This document shows positions 8,558 through 17,294 of a stretch of 32,349 nucleotides of DNA, in pieces. The position numbers were made by a program, and so were the translations under genes. This stretch comes from Euzebyales bacterium (GTDB lineage Bacteria; Actinomycetota; Nitriliruptoria; Euzebyales; JAHELV01): assembly GCA_035461305.1 (NCBI GenBank), contig DATHVN010000035.1:1-32349 (forward strand), in the 5' to 3' direction. Each line of letters begins with the position of its first letter. Position 1 is the first letter of the stretch. The notes under the pieces were generated by a model, which made no database searches, was not told where the DNA came from, and saw only the letters and a program-made list of their open reading frames with translations.

Positions 8558-8641
8558 CGTGGTGTCGTGACTACGTAGTTGTGGCCGTCGCCGGCCTTCA
8601 ACCTATCGCGCCGTGTCCGCCCAGGTGCCTGCCGTGCCGCG

Positions 8642-9469
8642 TCACGTGTCGGCGGGCGACGCAACGGCCATCGCCGAATCGATCCAGGCGATCGTGCGGT
8701 CGGCGATCAGGTCGGCGTCGTAGTCCAGCGTGGCGACGTGGAAGCTGCGCTCGAGCCACACATGCTCGGTGACCGCAGCGGTCAGCCCGCGCAGGACGAT
8801 GCCGCTGTCGGCCGGGTCGACGGTGTGGTCCGTGCGCGACGTCAGCACGAGCGTGGGCGCGGTTACACGGTCGAGGCGGGCACGGACCGCGTCCTGCGCG
8901 TCGAACAGCGACGCCGCGGCTCCCAGCGGCACCCGCGGGTAGGGGTGCTCGTCCACGCCGGCGCGTGCGATGTCGTTGCCGACACCGGGGAACGTGGGCA
9001 CGACGCGCTTGAGAAGGCCGAGCGCGGGCCGGAGCGGGTGGCGGAACGTGACCGCCGGGTTGATGATCACCAGCGCGACCACGTCCCGCGGCCGCTGCTC
9101 TGCCAGGTGCAGCCCGAGCGTACCACCCATCGACAGGCCCACGATGGCCCGCGGTCGCACGCCCAGGCGGTCGAACGCCGCGGCGGCCTCAGCGGCCCAG
9201 TCGTCCCACCGTGTGGTCGCCAGGTCCTTCCACGTCGTCCCGTGGCCGGGCAGCCGCGGCAGCTCGACGCGGTGTCCGGCACTGGCCAGGCGCTCGGCCA
9301 ACGGACGCATCGCCGTCGGGTTGCCGGTGAAGCCGTGCAGGACCAGCACGCCAGTGTCGCCAACAGGACTCGACCACGCAGCCGCGCTCGGCGCGATTAG
9401 GGTCACGCCGGCAGCCCCTGGGGCGTGCAGCGGGTCGACGGCTGACCAGTGACACGGCACGCCGGTCAC
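8642..9469 (-). CDS. Alpha/beta hydrolase, carboxylesterase/monoacylglycerol-lipase-like
   Basis: From the GTG at 9469 this is a 275-residue hydrolase. It has the oxyanion motif HGFTGNP, nucleophile Ser113 in GLSMGG, acid Asp214 in SRTDHTVDP and base His244 in RSFHVATLDYD. The order and the SFHVAT...D ending resemble Est30-type carboxylesterases. The substrate is probably a medium-chain ester or monoacylglycerol, which is inference from the family. The start is chosen because GTG overlaps the stop of the upstream gene (GTGA); a 15-residue longer form is open but would sit inside that gene. It is cytoplasmic by lack of a signal peptide. Confidence 0.87.
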   Translation of the reverse strand: MTGVPCHWSAVDPLHAPGAAGVTLIAPSAAAWSSPVGDTGVLVLHGFTGNPTAMRPLAERLASAGHRVELPRLPGHGTTWKDLATTRWDDWAAEAAAAFDRLGVRPRAIVGLSMGGTLGLHLAEQRPRDVVALVIINPAVTFRHPLRPALGLLKRVVPTFPGVGNDIARAGVDEHPYPRVPLGAAASLFDAQDAVRARLDRVTAPTLVLTSRTDHTVDPADSGIVLRGLTAAVTEHVWLERSFHVATLDYDADLIADRTIAWIDSAMAVASPADT

Positions 9470-10812
9470 TTCTTCGACGGCTTTCCGCGCGGCTTCGTGC
9501 CGGTGAACTCGCACTCGACCGCCTTGTCGTCCGGTTCACCTTCCGCGGGCTCGCCGGTCACGTGCTCGGACAGGTCGATGACGACCATGTCGGCCTCGAA
9601 CCGCACGGTGTAGCGGTCGAGCCCGCGGTTGACGGGGCCGCCCGCCCACATGCCGTCGGTCCGGTAGCGCGCGGCGGTCACGGAGCCCTGGAACTGCCCG
9701 GCCTTGGGGCAGTACCCCACGTAGCCCATCGGCGGTGTGTCCAACGGATTGGGACCGAACGCTCCGTACGCGAGCACCTCGTCGAGCTCGTTGAGGCTCA
9801 GCCACACGCACAACGTGCTGTTGCCGGGCTCGCAGACCCGGATCGGGTGCTTGCGTAGCCTGTCGAGGATCTCGCGGACGCCTCCCGCCAGCAGCTCGTA
9901 GTCGGTCGAGTGGTCGGCCTGGGAGGCTGGGCGGGTGGGGCCGACCCCTCGCTCGGCGACCACATCACCGGTGGCGTCGATGAACACGACCCGGACGGGG
10001 TCCTGCTCGGAGACCGCGTCGTTGAGCGTGACGAGTGTCCAGCTGGTGTCTGCGACGTCGTAGGCGAGCCACCAGCCGCCGCGGGGTTGCAGGGCCCACT
10101 GCGCGCCCACGGGGACCTGCACCAGGCGTGTCCGGACGGCGGGGTGCTCGATGGTCCGGGTTGCGGAAGCCTCGGACGCCGGTGCGTCGGACGGTGGACG
10201 TGCCGTGCTCGCCCCGGTCGCCGGGTCAGCCGGTGTCTGGTCAGCCTCCGCGAGCTCCTCGGTGGCCGACGGCAGGGTGACGCCCGGGCGCCCGTCGAGC
10301 GCGAAGTCGACCTGTGGACGCCGTGCCGACTGCCATCTCTCGGATGTCCGCCGCGCGATGCAGGCGACCTGCACCTCCCGCGGGTAGCCGGGTGGGGCGT
10401 CATCGACCACGATCGACAGGTACGTCAACGCGTCTGGGCCCAGGTGTGCCGCAGCGACGTCGGCGGAGCGAATGAGCTTGCTCAATCGCCTCCTGGCGGG
10501 GTCGTCGGATCTCGCGTACGCACGGCGACACGACCGGCGGACGCGGTTCGGCACCTCGTCGAGGCGTTCGGCCAGCACGACCTCCTCGCCGAACCGCCGC
10601 GTCAGCGCCTCGGGCACCTCCGGCGGCGTGCTGCCGTCGACCAGGGTGTCGGGCATCGGCGTCTCGGGCTGCGCCGGACCGCCGAACCCACCGACGTCAC
10701 GATCCGTATACTGGTTGGCCACCCACAGCAGCGCCAGTGCGAGCACAGCGATGGTCAAGGGCAGCAGCCACAACGGCGCCGGCTTGGGTGCCGGCTCGTA
10801 GTCGACGGTCAT
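9466..10812 (-). CDS. Membrane-anchored protein with possible degenerate Rieske-like C-terminal domain
   Basis: This 448-residue protein has one N-terminal transmembrane helix (about 13-32). A 200-residue extracytoplasmic region follows, with four scattered cysteines and a low-complexity Ala/Pro/Ser linker (about 185-220). Then comes a beta-rich part (225-310) and a C-terminal domain. The segment GYCPKAGQF (366-374), then GGPVNRGLDRYTVRFEADMVVID (391-413), follows the pattern of the second half of a Rieske domain (CPxHGxxF ... GPxPRxLxRYxVxxxxxxVxVD). The ligand histidine is absent, and no CxH motif is seen, so a [2Fe-2S] cluster is unlikely. The family is otherwise unknown to me. It overlaps the hydrolase gene by four bases. 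Confidence 0.75.
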   Translation of the reverse strand: MTVDYEPAPKPAPLWLLPLTIAVLALALLWVANQYTDRDVGGFGGPAQPETPMPDTLVDGSTPPEVPEALTRRFGEEVVLAERLDEVPNRVRRSCRRAYARSDDPARRRLSKLIRSADVAAAHLGPDALTYLSIVVDDAPPGYPREVQVACIARRTSERWQSARRPQVDFALDGRPGVTLPSATEELAEADQTPADPATGASTARPPSDAPASEASATRTIEHPAVRTRLVQVPVGAQWALQPRGGWWLAYDVADTSWTLVTLNDAVSEQDPVRVVFIDATGDVVAERGVGPTRPASQADHSTDYELLAGGVREILDRLRKHPIRVCEPGNSTLCVWLSLNELDEVLAYGAFGPNPLDTPPMGYVGYCPKAGQFQGSVTAARYRTDGMWAGGPVNRGLDRYTVRFEADMVVIDLSEHVTGEPAEGEPDDKAVECEFTGTKPRGKPSKK

Positions 10813-10909
10813 GTTCTCAACAGGCTAACGCCACCGACCTCGCGTGCGGCAGAGGTTGCGCCGTGAACGGTCTCCGGCATCGGTCGCCGCCCTGCACGCC
10901 GATGTGTGG

Positions 10910-11758
10910 TCAGCCGCGCTCGACCGGGACGTCCACAAGCGACCCGTACTCCGTCCACGAGCCGTCGTAGTTGCGCACCTTCTCGTAGCCGAGCAGCTCA
11001 TGCAACACGAACCAGGTGTGGGCGCTGCGCTCGCCGATGCGGCAGTAGGCGACGACGTCGGTGTCGGGCCCGCCGACCGCGTCGTCGTAGATCTCCCGCA
11101 GCCGGTCGGCATCGAGGAACGAACCCGTCTCCGGCTCCACCGCGGTCGACCACGGAATGTTCGCCGCACCGGGGATGTGCCCACGGACCTGCGCGTTCTC
11201 CTGCGGGAGGTGCGGTGGCGCGGCCGCATCACCGCTGAACTCGGCGGGGGAGCGGACGTCGATCAGGGCCCGGCCTTCGGGCGCGCCCACGTAGTCGCTG
11301 ATCACCTGGTCGCGCATGGCACGGATGCTCGCGTCGGGCGCGGACGCCGTGTAGCCCGACGTCGCCGCGACGTCGCTGGTATCGGCCGTCATTGGGCGGT
11401 CCTCGAGCTCCCAGCGCTTACGGCCGCCGTCCATCAGGCTGACCCGTTCGTGGCCGTACAGCTTGAGGTACCAGTAGGCGTACGCGGCGAACCAGTTGTT
11501 GTTGCCTCCGTAGAGCACGACGTGGGTGTCGTTGCCGATGCCCTTGGCGTCCATCAGTGCGGCGAACGCGTCCTGCGACACGAAGGCCCGCCGGACGCCG
11601 TCCTGGAGGTCGTCGTGCCAGTGCAGCGCGACCGCGCCGGAGACGTGCGACGACTCGTAGAGCGTTGTGTCCTCGTCGACCTCGACGACGCGGACGTCGT
11701 CGGCGTCCAGTCGCTCGGCCACCCAGTCAGGTGAGACCAGAGGGGGAGTTGCTGCCAT
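10910..11758 (-). CDS. Thiosulfate/3-mercaptopyruvate sulfurtransferase (rhodanese)
   Basis: This 282-residue enzyme has two rhodanese domains. The N-terminal inactive domain contains VVLYGGNNNWFAAYAYWYLKLYGHERVSLMDGGRKRW. The C-terminal domain contains LIDVRSPAEFSG, GHIPGAANIPWS and the active-site loop YCRIGERSAHTWF with Cys239. The CRIGER loop is typical of actinobacterial SseA/CysA sulfurtransferases, which move sulfane sulfur from thiosulfate or mercaptopyruvate to cyanide or thiols. The ATG at 11758 has AGGAAG five bases upstream; the open frame continues 19 residues further but that stretch is unlike the family. It stands alone, with about 100 nt on each side. Confidence 0.92.
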   Translation of the reverse strand: MAATPPLVSPDWVAERLDADDVRVVEVDEDTTLYESSHVSGAVALHWHDDLQDGVRRAFVSQDAFAALMDAKGIGNDTHVVLYGGNNNWFAAYAYWYLKLYGHERVSLMDGGRKRWELEDRPMTADTSDVAATSGYTASAPDASIRAMRDQVISDYVGAPEGRALIDVRSPAEFSGDAAAPPHLPQENAQVRGHIPGAANIPWSTAVEPETGSFLDADRLREIYDDAVGGPDTDVVAYCRIGERSAHTWFVLHELLGYEKVRNYDGSWTEYGSLVDVPVERG

Positions 11759-11864
11759 GCCGGCTTCCTTTGCATCGTGATCGATCGATGGATCGGCGGT
11801 CAGCCGTGCCGCCAAGGCCGGATGGTAACGCCCCCGCCGCCACCGCCGTCAGCACAAACCGGGA

Positions 11865-12647
11865 CTACCCGCGCCCACCGCGGTGCCGCAGATCGACGAC
11901 CAATGGACGGTGGTCACTGGTCGTCAGTGCAGGAGCCGTGGCGCGCAGAACGTCGACCGGACCATCCACGAGCACGTGGTGCATCTGCAGCCGTGGACGC
12001 CAGGACGGATAGGTGGCCTCCCCACCGGCGTGCCTTGATCCCGGCACGACCGCGCGCACGGCCCACGCAGGTAGGTTCAGATCGCCCACCAGGATGCGTG
12101 CGCAGCCGGGGTGCGGGATGCTCGCAGCCGCACGCAGCTGCCGCGCGGCGCGCACCGGCAGGTACGACAGGTGGGTCACGACGACCGTGAGCTGTTCGCC
12201 GCCCACGGCCGCGGTGGCGGCGAGCGCGACCCTGGGTTCGGCGTCCCACCCCGGGCGTTGTGGTGACGCGCCTGGGCGGCGGGAGCCCGCGCCGCCACCC
12301 GGCAGCCGGACGTGCCGGACGCCTGTCAGGTCACCGCTCACGAGCAGGCCGACGCCGTACGCCGCACCCCCGTCGTCGAACGTGGCGGGACGCCAGGACG
12401 TGCCCGGATCACCGAGCAGGGCAGGGCTGAACACGCCCGCCATGCCGAGGGCGTCGGCCAGCTCGGCGACCTGGTCGGCGCCGCCGGTCCGCTCCTGCCC
12501 GCGGTCGGCCTCCTGCAGGGCGATGATGTCGGCGTCCAGGTCTGCCAGGACAGCGGCCGCCGCGGCCAGGTTCACGACGCCATGGGCCGTGATGTCGACG
12601 CCGTGCAGCAGGTTGTACGACACGATGCGCAGGTCGGACGCGCTCAT
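11865..12647 (-). CDS. Endonuclease/exonuclease/phosphatase (EEP) family hydrolase
   Basis: This 260-residue protein carries the metal-dependent EEP fold. Visible motifs in order are YNLLHG (Asn12), LQEADR (Glu46), VVTHLSYLP (His159), LVGDLNLPAW (Asp189 and Asn191) and SDHRPLVVDL (Asp245 and His246). These bind the divalent metal and the phosphate and polarise the attacking water. Family substrates range from DNA to phospholipids and inositol phosphates, and the sequence does not choose between them. There is no signal peptide. The ATG at 12647 begins just before the first strand; the open frame upstream is arginine-rich shadow. It is divergent from the anti-sigma factor gene. Confidence 0.88.
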   Translation of the reverse strand: MSASDLRIVSYNLLHGVDITAHGVVNLAAAAAVLADLDADIIALQEADRGQERTGGADQVAELADALGMAGVFSPALLGDPGTSWRPATFDDGGAAYGVGLLVSGDLTGVRHVRLPGGGAGSRRPGASPQRPGWDAEPRVALAATAAVGGEQLTVVVTHLSYLPVRAARQLRAAASIPHPGCARILVGDLNLPAWAVRAVVPGSRHAGGEATYPSWRPRLQMHHVLVDGPVDVLRATAPALTTSDHRPLVVDLRHRGGRG

Positions 12648-12766
12648 GCCCGGCACGGTTTGCCGTGGGACGCCATGGGAACAACTCGCGGAGCACGGAG
12701 CCGGGAGGGAATGGCCGGCTCCGGGTCGCCGTTCACCGACCGACCGCAAGCCGACACGAGGCGAGC

Positions 12767-13210
12767 ATGGCCCAGATCGAACTGCAGCTCACGCTGCCTC
12801 GCGACGCCCAGTACGTGGGCGTCCTGCGCCGTGTGGCGGACTCGCTGCTGCGTGGCCTGAACGTGCCCGACGAGTCGGTCGACGACGTCGCCGTCGCGCT
12901 CAGCGAGGCGTGCGGCAACGTCATCCGACACGCCGAAGGCACCAACGAGTACGGCGTGCAGCTCAGCGTCGACGCGCATCAGTGCTCCATCGAGGTGTGC
13001 GATCTGGGTCCCGGCTTCGACGCCGAGGCGCTGGCCGAGGACGCCGCCCCGCTCGACGAGGTCGCCGCCGCCGAGGACGGGCGTGGCCTGCCATTGCTGC
13101 AGGCGCTGATGGACGACCTCGAGTTCGTCCGTGAAGAGGACACCACGACGGTCCGGCTGGTCAAGAGGTGGGAGGCCGTCGGCTTGGAGCGGGGGGCCGT
13201 GGAGGCGTGA
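12767..13210 (+). CDS. RsbW-like anti-sigma factor / serine kinase (HATPase)
   Basis: This 147-residue protein has the GHKL ATPase fold of bacterial anti-sigma factors. The N box is EACGNVIRHA (Glu47, Asn51), the G1 box is DLGPGFD (79-85) and the G2 box is GRGLPLL (105-111). Such proteins bind a sigma factor and phosphorylate an STAS-domain antagonist on serine. No sigma factor or antagonist gene is adjacent, so its targets must be encoded elsewhere. The ATG at 12767 has GAGG five bases upstream. The open frame continues 34 residues upstream, but that part lacks family similarity. Its 3' end overlaps a convergent gene by 50 nt. Confidence 0.9.
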   Translation: MAQIELQLTLPRDAQYVGVLRRVADSLLRGLNVPDESVDDVAVALSEACGNVIRHAEGTNEYGVQLSVDAHQCSIEVCDLGPGFDAEALAEDAAPLDEVAAAEDGRGLPLLQALMDDLEFVREEDTTTVRLVKRWEAVGLERGAVEA

Positions 13211-13589
13211 CGGACGTCGTGCCAGGCGCCTGGTCGGCGTGCAGTCGCAGGACGTCGGCGAGCGCGAACTGGACCGGACCGAACCGCAGGTCGTAGACGC
13301 GGGTGGCCAGGTCGAGCAGCGCTCGCCACCAGCGCGTGTGCTGTTCGACCAGGGCCTGTGACACGAGCAGGTGCGCGACCTCGTCGGTGTGGCGCACGCC
13401 GGCCGTGCCGACGACCACGTAGCCGAGATCGGTCACGGCGGTGCGGTCCCGCGCCGCCAGCTCGACGTCGTCGAACGACACCGACACGGATCCGGTGCCC
13501 GGAGCCGGTGGCAGGCGTTCGACCCACGATCCGTCGTCGACCGCGACCTCGACGCACAGGCCGACCTCGTGATCGTCGGTCGTGACCAT
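13161..13589 (-). CDS. Hypothetical protein
   Basis: This 142-residue frame begins at the ATG at 13589, with GAGGGGG eleven bases upstream. It looks like a soluble protein: an acidic N-terminal half with beta-strand patterns (VGLCVEVAVDD, SVSVSFDDVELAARD, GYVVVGTAG), then a helical half (HLLVSQALVEQHTRWWRALLDLATRVYDL) and a disordered Pro/Ser tail. I do not recognise the family. It converges on the anti-sigma gene with a 50-nt overlap and is divergent from the MoxR-like gene. The upstream part of the open frame runs antisense through the 36-bp repeats of the MoxR gene and is not part of the protein. Confidence 0.55.
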   Translation of the reverse strand: MVTTDDHEVGLCVEVAVDDGSWVERLPPAPGTGSVSVSFDDVELAARDRTAVTDLGYVVVGTAGVRHTDEVAHLLVSQALVEQHTRWWRALLDLATRVYDLRFGPVQFALADVLRLHADQAPGTTSVTPPRPPAPSRRPPTS

Positions 13590-13776
13590 GTGGGCGTCGG
13601 CCCCCTCACATCGGGCGTCGCACACTCTTCGACGCATCAGGGAGCGTCGCGGTGTGCCGCAGCGGGACAGCGCTGCATTGTGCACCGCCGGCCAGCGGGG
13701 ATCACGGACCCGCTGCGCGACCCGGCGCGCGCGGCTACACAGGTGGCACGCGCGCCATCGAAGCAGGGCGGGACAC

Positions 13777-15315
13777 ATGACCGCAGGCGGCAAGGCCTCG
13801 AGCAGCGGCAGCGGTAGGCCACGTGACCAGGCCTCAAGCAGCGGCAGCGGTAGGCCACGTGACCAGGCCTCGAGCAGCGGCAGCGGTAGGCCACGTGACC
13901 AGGCCTCAAGCAGCGGCAGCGGTAGGCCACGTACGATCGGAGAGCTCCGCGCGTCGGGGTACCGGGACCGGACGGTCAAGCAGGAGGTCGCAGAGAACGC
14001 TGCGCGGCGGCTGGCCGAGGGCATCCCGGTCGTCGAGGGCCTGGTTGGGTTCGACGACAGCGTGCTGCCGGCCCTGGAGACGGCGCTGCTGTGCGGGCAC
14101 GACATCATCCTCCTGGGCGAGCGCGGGCAGGCCAAGAGCCGGATCATCCGCTCGCTGGTCGAGCTGCTCGACGAGCAGTTGCCGATCGTGGCGGGCAGCG
14201 AGGTCAACGACCATCCCTTTCGACCGTTCTCGCCGGCGGCCCGCGCGCTAGTGGCCGAGCAGGGAGATGACACCCCGATCACCTGGGTCGGCCGGGACGT
14301 CCGGTACGCCGAGAAGCTCGCGACGCCCGACATCTCTGTGGCTGACCTGATCGGCGACGTGGACCCGATCAAGGTCGCCGAGGGCAGGTACCTGGCCGAT
14401 GAGCTGACCGTCCACTACGGCCTCGTGCCACGGCACAACCGCGGCATCGTGGCGATCAACGAGCTGCCGGACCTCGCCGAGCGCATCCAGGTCGCCATGC
14501 TCAACGTGCTTGAGGAGCGCGACGTGCAGGTGCGCGGCTACAGCCTGCGCCTGCCGCTGGACCTGCTGGTGCTGGCGTCGGCGAACCCGGAGGACTACAC
14601 GAACAGGGGCCGGATCGTAACGCCGCTCAAGGATCGCTTCGGCAGCGAGATCCGCACCCACTACCCGCGCACCGTCGACGACGAGATCACCGTGATGCAC
14701 GCCGAGGCGACGGTCGACACGCTGGCCTGGACGGTCGAGGTCCCGACATTCCTCACCGAGGTGCTCGCGGCGTTCACCCGTGCGCTGCGCACCGCGTCCG
14801 AGGTCGATCAGCGCTCGGGCGTCAGCGTGCGCTTCTCGGTCGCCAACTACGAGACGCTGGTCGGCGCCGCGCTCCGCCGGGCGCTGCGCACCGGCGAGGA
14901 GCGCGCGGTGGCGCGCCCGGTTGACCTTGCGCAGGTGCTCGCGGCCGGACTCGGCAAGATCGAGTTCGAGACATTCGAGGAGGGCCGCGAGGCCGAGATC
15001 CTCACGCGGCTGTTGCAGCGTTCGCAGCTGGAGGTCTTCCGGTCGCGCATGGTCGGCGTCGACGTGAGCGGCCTGCTGTCGGTCTTCGACGAGGGCGCGG
15101 TCATCGAGAACAGCGACGTCATGCCGGCCGTGGAGCTGCTCGCCCAGGTCGACCGGATCCCGGGATTCGCCGCCATCCTCGGCGCCCTGGGTGTGCGGGC
15201 CGAGTCGCGCGAGTTGGCGGCGTCGGCGTTCGAGTTCGTGCTCGACGGGCTGCACCTGACGCGACGGCTGGATCGCGTGACCGGCCACGGCACGGTGCGG
15301 TACGCGGCCGGGTGA
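13777..15315 (+). CDS. MoxR-like / magnesium-chelatase-type AAA+ ATPase
   Basis: This 512-residue ATPase has Walker A GERGQAKS at 114-121. The Walker B region is GIVAINELPDLAERIQ from residue 223, with Asn-Glu in place of Asp-Glu, as in the ChlI-type subfamily. Sensor 1 is ASANPEDYTNRGRI (Asn270), and an Arg-rich PLKDRFGSEIRTHYP follows. MoxR-like ATPases act with VWA proteins as metal- or cofactor-insertion or remodelling machines, and a VWA gene follows with a GTGA overlap. Residues 7-50 are four copies of a 12-residue Ser/Gly/Arg repeat encoded by a tandem DNA repeat, likely a flexible, length-variable tail. The exact client is unknown. Confidence 0.9.
   Translation: MTAGGKASSSGSGRPRDQASSSGSGRPRDQASSSGSGRPRDQASSSGSGRPRTIGELRASGYRDRTVKQEVAENAARRLAEGIPVVEGLVGFDDSVLPALETALLCGHDIILLGERGQAKSRIIRSLVELLDEQLPIVAGSEVNDHPFRPFSPAARALVAEQGDDTPITWVGRDVRYAEKLATPDISVADLIGDVDPIKVAEGRYLADELTVHYGLVPRHNRGIVAINELPDLAERIQVAMLNVLEERDVQVRGYSLRLPLDLLVLASANPEDYTNRGRIVTPLKDRFGSEIRTHYPRTVDDEITVMHAEATVDTLAWTVEVPTFLTEVLAAFTRALRTASEVDQRSGVSVRFSVANYETLVGAALRRALRTGEERAVARPVDLAQVLAAGLGKIEFETFEEGREAEILTRLLQRSQLEVFRSRMVGVDVSGLLSVFDEGAVIENSDVMPAVELLAQVDRIPGFAAILGALGVRAESRELAASAFEFVLDGLHLTRRLDRVTGHGTVRYAAG
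13795..13932 (+). repeat. 36-bp tandem repeat, about 3.9 copies, inside the MoxR-like gene
   Basis: Units begin at 13795, 13831, 13867 and 13903. Each encodes ASSSGSGRPRDQ. The only visible difference is G or A in the sixth base (CTCGAG versus CTCAAG). Units 1 and 3 match each other and units 2 and 4 match each other, which suggests duplication of a 72-bp pair. The last copy is truncated where the sequence continues into the conserved protein. The in-frame period means copy-number change would not break the gene. Confidence 0.95.
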
Positions 15316-17294
15316 CCGCGATGCGCGTCCGCTACTCCGCCTGGACCGGAACCGCCGAGCCGTTCGGCGCGGGCGTGTCCGCGCAGGACGTGCTGGACGA
15401 GCTGGCCGACGATCTGCTGGCGGGGGAGGACGTCGCATCCGCGCTCGCGCGACTGGCGCGCACGGGGCTCGAGGGCCGCAGCGGGCTGGACGAGCTGCGC
15501 AGGCGCGTCGCCGAGGCACGCGCGCGCGAGATGGCACGCATGGACCTGGACGGCCCGGCACAGGAGCTGGCCGAGGCGCTGCGGCCCATCCTCGATCGTG
15601 AGCGCGCCGCGGTGCAGGCGGCCCCCGACGATCCGATCGCGCAGGCCCGGGGCGACGAGCTCGACGCGCTGCCCGACGATCCGTTCGCGCAGCTTGCGGC
15701 ACTGCGCGAAAGCGAGTGGTTCGACCCCGAGGCGGGCGCCGCCTTCGCTCGCCTGCTCGAGCAGTTCCGACGCGACGTCGCGGAGGCGACGTTCGGCCAG
15801 ATCGCCAGCGGCCTGACGTCGATGAGCCCGGGGGACGTCGAACGGCTGCGCCGCATGCTCGACGAGCTCGCAGACCTCGCGGAGCGTCACGGCCGCGGTG
15901 AGGATGTCAGCGACGACTACGACGACTTCGCCCGCCGCCACGCCGACCAGCTCGGGTCGTTCGGCCCGGACGGCAGGCCGCCCGAACGGCTCGAGGACCT
16001 GCTCGACGAGCTCGCACGCCGGATGGCCGCGATGTCGTCGCTGCTCGCGGGCCTCGACGCCGAGCAACGTGGCCAGCTCGCGCGGCTGGCGGCGGAGGCA
16101 CTGGGCGAGACGGATCTCGCGCCGCAGGCCGACCGGCTGCGTGCCGAGCTGCAGCGGCAGTATCCGCAGCTGCGCTGGTCCCAGCCCCCGGTGGACGTGC
16201 CGCAGGCGGGGCAGGAGACGTCCTCGCTGTCGGGTGCGGTCGATTGGATGGACCGTGTGTCGCGGATGGAGGACCTCGAACGGGCGCTGGGCCAGCGGTA
16301 TCCGGGCGCGAGGCTCGAGGACATCGACGCCGCGACGGTCGAGGAGCTGCTGGACGCCGACGCTGCGCAGGACGTGCGGGCATTGCGCGAGATGGAGCGT
16401 GCGCTCGAGCAGGCCGGCGCGGTCAGGCGCGTGCGCGGTGCCCTGGAGCTGACTCCGCGTGGCGTCCGCAGGCTCGGAGAGGCGTCGCTGGCCAGCATCT
16501 ACCAGCCCGCCCGCATCGGTCCGACCGGGGGTCACGCCGCGACCGATGTCGGGGGTGACAGCGAGCTGTCGGGCAGCACGCGGCAACTGCGGTTCGGCGA
16601 CCCGTTCCGACTGGACGTCACACGCTCGATCGGCAATGCGCTGCGCCGACGGGCCGCCACGCGCGTGCAGGGCCGTCGCGTCGACCTCGCCGCCGACGAC
16701 TTCGAGCTCGCCGAAGCGGAGCGGCGCGTCAAGGTGGTCACCGCGCTGCTGCTCGACATGTCGTTCTCGATGCCGCTGCGTGGTAACTGGGGGCCGGCCA
16801 AGCGGGTCGCGCTCGCGCTCGAAGCGCTGATCGCCGGCCGGTTCCCGACCGACGAGCTCGTGCTCATCGGCTTCAGCGACCTCGCGCGCCGCCTGCAGCC
16901 CAGCGACCTGCTCGTCGCCGGGTGGGAGCGGGTGTACGGCACGAACATGGAGCACGCGTTCTCCCTGGCGCGCCGCGAGTTCGCCCGGCACCCGACCGCG
17001 GAGCGCCAGGTCATCATGATCACCGATGGTGAGCCGACGGCACACCTCGAGGGATCACGACCTTTGTTCTCGTGGCCGCCGGCGCCCCGCACCCTGCAAC
17101 GGACGCTGGCGGAGGGCCAGCGCCTGCGCCGCTGCGGGGCCACCCTCAACGTGTTCCTCCTGGACCACGATCCGGGTGCCGGTCGGTTCATCGAGCGGCT
17201 GGTGCGAGAGGTCGGTGGCAGGTTGCTCTATCCTAATCTGCGCGACCTCGGATCGGTGGTGGTGCGCGAGTTCCTGGACCGCCGCGGCGTCTGA
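15312..17294 (+). CDS. VWA domain protein, partner of the MoxR-like ATPase
   Basis: This 660-residue protein has a long helical, acidic N-terminal region (about 1-420) and a C-terminal von Willebrand A domain (about 474-655). The metal-ion-dependent adhesion site is complete: DMSFS (Asp482, Ser484, Ser486), Thr544 in YGTNM and Asp572 in ITDGEPT. In MoxR-VWA and magnesium-chelatase systems the VWA protein links the AAA+ ring to its substrate. The GTG start overlaps the stop of the ATPase gene by four bases, so equal production is likely; an ATG nine bases later is an alternative. There is no signal peptide or membrane helix, so the pair acts in the cytoplasm. Confidence 0.9.
   Translation: MTAMRVRYSAWTGTAEPFGAGVSAQDVLDELADDLLAGEDVASALARLARTGLEGRSGLDELRRRVAEARAREMARMDLDGPAQELAEALRPILDRERAAVQAAPDDPIAQARGDELDALPDDPFAQLAALRESEWFDPEAGAAFARLLEQFRRDVAEATFGQIASGLTSMSPGDVERLRRMLDELADLAERHGRGEDVSDDYDDFARRHADQLGSFGPDGRPPERLEDLLDELARRMAAMSSLLAGLDAEQRGQLARLAAEALGETDLAPQADRLRAELQRQYPQLRWSQPPVDVPQAGQETSSLSGAVDWMDRVSRMEDLERALGQRYPGARLEDIDAATVEELLDADAAQDVRALREMERALEQAGAVRRVRGALELTPRGVRRLGEASLASIYQPARIGPTGGHAATDVGGDSELSGSTRQLRFGDPFRLDVTRSIGNALRRRAATRVQGRRVDLAADDFELAEAERRVKVVTALLLDMSFSMPLRGNWGPAKRVALALEALIAGRFPTDELVLIGFSDLARRLQPSDLLVAGWERVYGTNMEHAFSLARREFARHPTAERQVIMITDGEPTAHLEGSRPLFSWPPAPRTLQRTLAEGQRLRRCGATLNVFLLDHDPGAGRFIERLVREVGGRLLYPNLRDLGSVVVREFLDRRGV

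Noticed and set aside
6539-8578. Long plus-strand open frame (679 codons) opposite the unknown 407-residue gene and the LysM gene
   Set aside because: It crosses three minus-strand genes and lacks motifs; typical of very GC-rich DNA.
13795-13932. 36-bp repeats as a CRISPR array
   Set aside because: Units abut with no spacers and encode an in-frame 12-residue repeat, so this is a protein-coding tandem repeat.
14847-17045. Very long minus-strand open frame (732 codons) opposite the MoxR-like and VWA genes
   Set aside because: It is a GC-driven antisense shadow: Arg/His/Pro-rich, no family motif, and both plus-strand genes have clear domains and coupled starts.
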